Shown here in pieces: positions 61,417 through 64,000 of a stretch of 64,000 bases of DNA. The notes beneath the pieces are model-generated. The model saw nothing but the letters and a program-made list of their open reading frames with translations, made no database searches and was not told the origin of the DNA. This DNA is from UBA9865 sp035647835 (lineage in GTDB: Bacteria > Bacillota > Dethiobacteria > Dethiobacterales > Dethiobacteraceae): assembly GCA_035647835.1 (NCBI GenBank), contig DASRMS010000204.1, forward strand, positions 1 through 64,000. Direction: 5' to 3'. Within the stretch, counting starts at the first letter, position 1. Each line of letters starts with the position of its first letter. The position numbers and the translations under genes were made by a program.

Positions 61417-62799
61417 ATGCAAAACAAAGAATTAGTAAACGGTTACCTCCCAGATGAGAACCCACCTGTTTGGCAGCTCTTCTTGTATGCTATACAGCAG
61501 GTTATTGTGATGTTCCCCGCCACAGTTGCGGTGGCGATCATTACAGGTTTCCATATTTCAACGACGATTTTTGCCAGTGGACTAGCAACAATTGCTTTTG
61601 TGCTCGTCACCGGCAGGAAAATCCCACTTTATTATGGTTCGAGTTTCTCTTATGTGGCCGCTATTGGCAGCCTAATGGCCTCTGAGTCTCTTGCAGGATA
61701 TCCCCTGAATGACAAAATTGCTATTGCCCAATTCGGGATTATCATGTCTGGTTTCGTTTCAATTGCTGCAGGTATTGTTGTAAATAGATTTGGCCGGGAT
61801 GCCATTGAAAAGATTCTCCCAGCCTCCGTTACTGGCCCTATTGCCATGGTTATCGGCTTAACGCTGGCAGCTACCGCTCTACAGGATGCGGCTTCTATTG
61901 CTATTGACACTGCTGGCACCATCAATGTGGCAGAAGCACAAATTGCGCTTGCCAGTAATTTTGCCTGGACTATTTCCTTAGTAACCTTACTTTCCACAAT
62001 CTTATTCTCGGTGTATCTTAAGGGAGTTTGGGGACAGCTGCCACTGCTGCTTGGACCTGTCCTAGGCTGTATCACTACCTATATCATTAAACTGGCGACA
62101 GGTATTAGTCTCTTTAAGGTTTTACCGGCGGCGGCAAATACCAGCATCTTTGCTTTGCCCATGTTTACTTTGCCCAAAATATCATGGCTGGCAGTGGCTG
62201 CCATTATGCCCATTGCTATTGCCACAATTCCTGAATCTACAGCGCATGTTTATCAACTAGATATTTATGTAAATGATTTAGCCAAGAAAAAGGGATCAAG
62301 CAAAAGATATAACATTGCGGACAAGCTAGGGCTTAATTTGATCGGTGATGGTATTGGTGACATTGTTTCAGGCTTAATTGGCGGTCCCGCCGGCACCAAC
62401 TATGGTGAAAATATTAGTGCGATGGCGATTACTAGGGTCTTCTCCGTACCAGTGTTAATTGGGGCTTCAATAATCGCGATGATTATTGCTTGCTTCACCC
62501 CATTGATTAATAGTATTTACGCTATTCCCACGGCAGTTATTGGCGGCCTGGAAGTCTATCTGTTCGGTGCCATAGCGGCACAAGGTATCGCTATTATGGT
62601 AGAAAAAAGTGTTGATTTATTTAGCTCTAAAAATATTGCCATCATTGCTACAATTATGGTCATTGGTATTGGCGGGCAATACGGTTTCGGCGGCAACATT
62701 CCATTCTTTGGTCTGCAGGTGCCGACAATTGCCGGCGCTGCCATCTTTGGTATTATCCTCAACTTACTGCTCAGCTTTGGTAAAAAGAAAGATGCTTAA
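61417..62799 (+). CDS. uraA: Uracil permease (NCS2/UraA family)
   Basis: A 460-residue nucleobase:cation symporter-2 with about 14 hydrophobic segments. Family signatures include PLYYGSSFSYVAA, the QxGxxxSG-like IAQFGIIMSGFVS, PASVTGPIAMVIGL, the substrate-binding stretch IATIPESTAHV (the conserved Glu) and LIGGPAGTNYGEN. The PyrR-type attenuator upstream argues for uracil rather than xanthine. ATG 61417 follows AAGGGG. Confidence 0.9.
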   Translation: MQNKELVNGYLPDENPPVWQLFLYAIQQVIVMFPATVAVAIITGFHISTTIFASGLATIAFVLVTGRKIPLYYGSSFSYVAAIGSLMASESLAGYPLNDKIAIAQFGIIMSGFVSIAAGIVVNRFGRDAIEKILPASVTGPIAMVIGLTLAATALQDAASIAIDTAGTINVAEAQIALASNFAWTISLVTLLSTILFSVYLKGVWGQLPLLLGPVLGCITTYIIKLATGISLFKVLPAAANTSIFALPMFTLPKISWLAVAAIMPIAIATIPESTAHVYQLDIYVNDLAKKKGSSKRYNIADKLGLNLIGDGIGDIVSGLIGGPAGTNYGENISAMAITRVFSVPVLIGASIIAMIIACFTPLINSIYAIPTAVIGGLEVYLFGAIAAQGIAIMVEKSVDLFSSKNIAIIATIMVIGIGGQYGFGGNIPFFGLQVPTIAGAAIFGIILNLLLSFGKKKDA

Positions 62800-62839
62800 G
62801 TAGAAGCAGAAAATAAATAAATCAGTTTTTCACAAAAAG

Positions 62840-62866
62840 GAAGCCTTGGGCGATCAAGGCTTCTTT
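62840..62866 (+). terminator. Terminator of the uracil permease gene
   Basis: GAAGCCTTG (62840-62848) pairs with CAAGGCTTC (62855-62863), followed by TTTG. Confidence 0.82.
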
Positions 62867-62956
62867 GCATCTAGACTATTGTCTTGGTGTGTTACTCGTT
62901 GACAAAAAAAGCTGTTAATGATACATTCGAATGAAGATTTAGAAGGGGGCAGAACC

Positions 62957-64000
62957 GTGGGAGAGAACTTGACACGTAAGATTATTGGCGAGCATTTGGC
63001 TGCAGGGGAAATGCAGGCAGGAACAGAAATTGCCCTGCGTATTGAGCAAACATTAACACAAGACGCTACGGGTACCATGGCTTACTTACAATTTGAAGCC
63101 ATGGATGTAGCTCGTGTTAAAACGCAGCTTTCCGTCTCCTACATTGACCATAATACACTGCAAACTGGATTTGAAAATGCGGATGATCACCGTTATTTGC
63201 AAACGGTGGCTGCTAAATATGGTATTTATTTTTCACGTCCAGGTAACGGTATTTGCCATCAAGTGCATCTGGAACGTTTTGGTGTGCCAGGTAAAACACT
63301 ACTAGGTTCAGATAGCCACACGCCTACAGGTGGCGGACTGGGTATGCTCGCCATTGGCGCGGGTGGTTTAGATGTGGCTGTGGCGATGGCCGGCGGTCCC
63401 TTTTATTTAACCATGCCCAAAGTAGTGCAGGTGAAACTAGAGGGTCAATTACAGCCGTGGGTTTCGGCCAAAGATATCATTTTGGCCGTACTGCGCTGTC
63501 TCAGTGTCAAAGGCGGTGTAGGTAAAATTATTGAATACACTGGTGATGGGGTAAAGACTCTTTCTGTACCTGAACGGGCGACCATTACCAACATGGGGGC
63601 AGAGTTAGGGGCGACAAGCTCTATTTTCCCTAGCGATGAAGTGACAAGAGCGTTCCTCGCTGCCCAAGGGCGGGAGGAGCAATGGGTGGAATTGCTGCCT
63701 GATGCCGATGCAGCTTATGATGAAACTTTGACCATTGACCTATCACAACTAGAACCCCTGGTGGCAGCTCCCCATAGTCCCGATGCTGTGAAAACAGTAC
63801 AAGAACTCGGTGAGCTTCCTGTCGCTCAGGTGGCTATTGGCAGCTGCACTAATTCCTCCTATGCTGACCTAATGCAAGTAGCTAAAATAATTAAGGGTAA
63901 AAAGGTGCATCAAGACGTCAGTCTGGTTATTTCGCCCGGTTCACGTCAAGTGCTTACCATGCTGGCCCAAAACGGTGCTCTCGCAGACCTAATTACTGCC
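62957..64000 (+). CDS. acnA: Aconitate hydratase (partial, runs off the window)
   Basis: The first 348 residues of an aconitase-family protein; the 3' end is outside the window. It starts GTG 62957, 6 bases after GAAGGGGGC. Family motifs are IDHNTLQTGF, RPGNGICHQVHLERF, LLGSDSHTPTGGGLGMLAIGAGG and the first cluster-ligand segment GSCTNSSY. The other two cluster cysteines should follow about 60 residues later. It interconverts citrate and isocitrate through a [4Fe-4S] cluster. The compact N-terminus is like the mitochondrial/short bacterial type; homoaconitase-like specificity cannot be excluded. Confidence 0.9.
   Translation, partial: MGENLTRKIIGEHLAAGEMQAGTEIALRIEQTLTQDATGTMAYLQFEAMDVARVKTQLSVSYIDHNTLQTGFENADDHRYLQTVAAKYGIYFSRPGNGICHQVHLERFGVPGKTLLGSDSHTPTGGGLGMLAIGAGGLDVAVAMAGGPFYLTMPKVVQVKLEGQLQPWVSAKDIILAVLRCLSVKGGVGKIIEYTGDGVKTLSVPERATITNMGAELGATSSIFPSDEVTRAFLAAQGREEQWVELLPDADAAYDETLTIDLSQLEPLVAAPHSPDAVKTVQELGELPVAQVAIGSCTNSSYADLMQVAKIIKGKKVHQDVSLVISPGSRQVLTMLAQNGALADLITA

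Overview
The window reads as chromosomal DNA of an anaerobic, endospore-forming Bacillota of the Clostridia type, possibly near the Peptococcaceae. The pointers are a SspH-type small acid-soluble spore protein, a glyQS T-box, a PyrR-type attenuator, a sporulation-type DacF carboxypeptidase, pyruvate phosphate dikinase with its regulatory kinase, and the order era-recO-DUF4342-glyQ-glyS-CBS regulator-ppsR-ppdK followed by dnaG-rpoD. Species placement is inference. Most genes lie on the + strand. Layout: 1-2.3 kb holds a one-gene selenoprotein transcription unit (DUF1858-type redox protein with an in-frame UGA) and a GPH-family transporter. 2.3-7.6 kb holds a small unknown protein, a membrane GAF-GGDEF-HD-GYP c-di-GMP enzyme, an ICMT-like membrane methyltransferase and a GH3-like acyl-adenylating enzyme. 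7.9-15.5 kb holds a URO-D-family methyltransferase-like protein, glutamate dehydrogenase, a GIY-YIG protein, a divergent signal peptidase II, an FAD/Rieske oxidoreductase, SspH and a second GPH transporter. 15.7-25.5 kb is the housekeeping block era, recO, glyQS, a CcpN-like regulator, ppsR and ppdK. 25.6-33.9 kb holds a flavodoxin-like protein, dacF, a two-component system, an unassigned riboswitch-like attenuator, dnaG, rpoD and four tRNAs. 34.1-39.2 kb is a Trk/Ktr potassium-uptake operon with its own KdpDE-like two-component system. 39.5-45.6 kb is an accessory C1/corrinoid island: a near-consensus sigma-54 promoter, a second URO-D-family protein, an OFA-like transporter, a sigma-54 activator and a corrinoid protein. 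45.8-64 kb holds trmK, a Nif3 protein, a zinc-ribbon protein, RNase P RNA, an HxlR/flavin-binding pair, rmuC, an HD protein, an arylamine N-acetyltransferase, clpB, two TGS-domain proteins, a thioredoxin/CcdA pair, a uracil permease under PyrR-type attenuation and a truncated aconitase. Working together: the URO-D proteins, the corrinoid protein, the transporters and the sigma-54 activator look like a substrate-inducible methyl-transfer or uptake module. The canonical substrate methyltransferase (MtaB/MttB type) is not in the window, so the substrate cannot be named. The potassium operon appears to be self-regulated by its own sensor and response regulator. The strongest unexpected items are the selenocysteine-encoding small gene at the left edge and the structured attenuator with an overlapping 23-residue membrane peptide upstream of dnaG.
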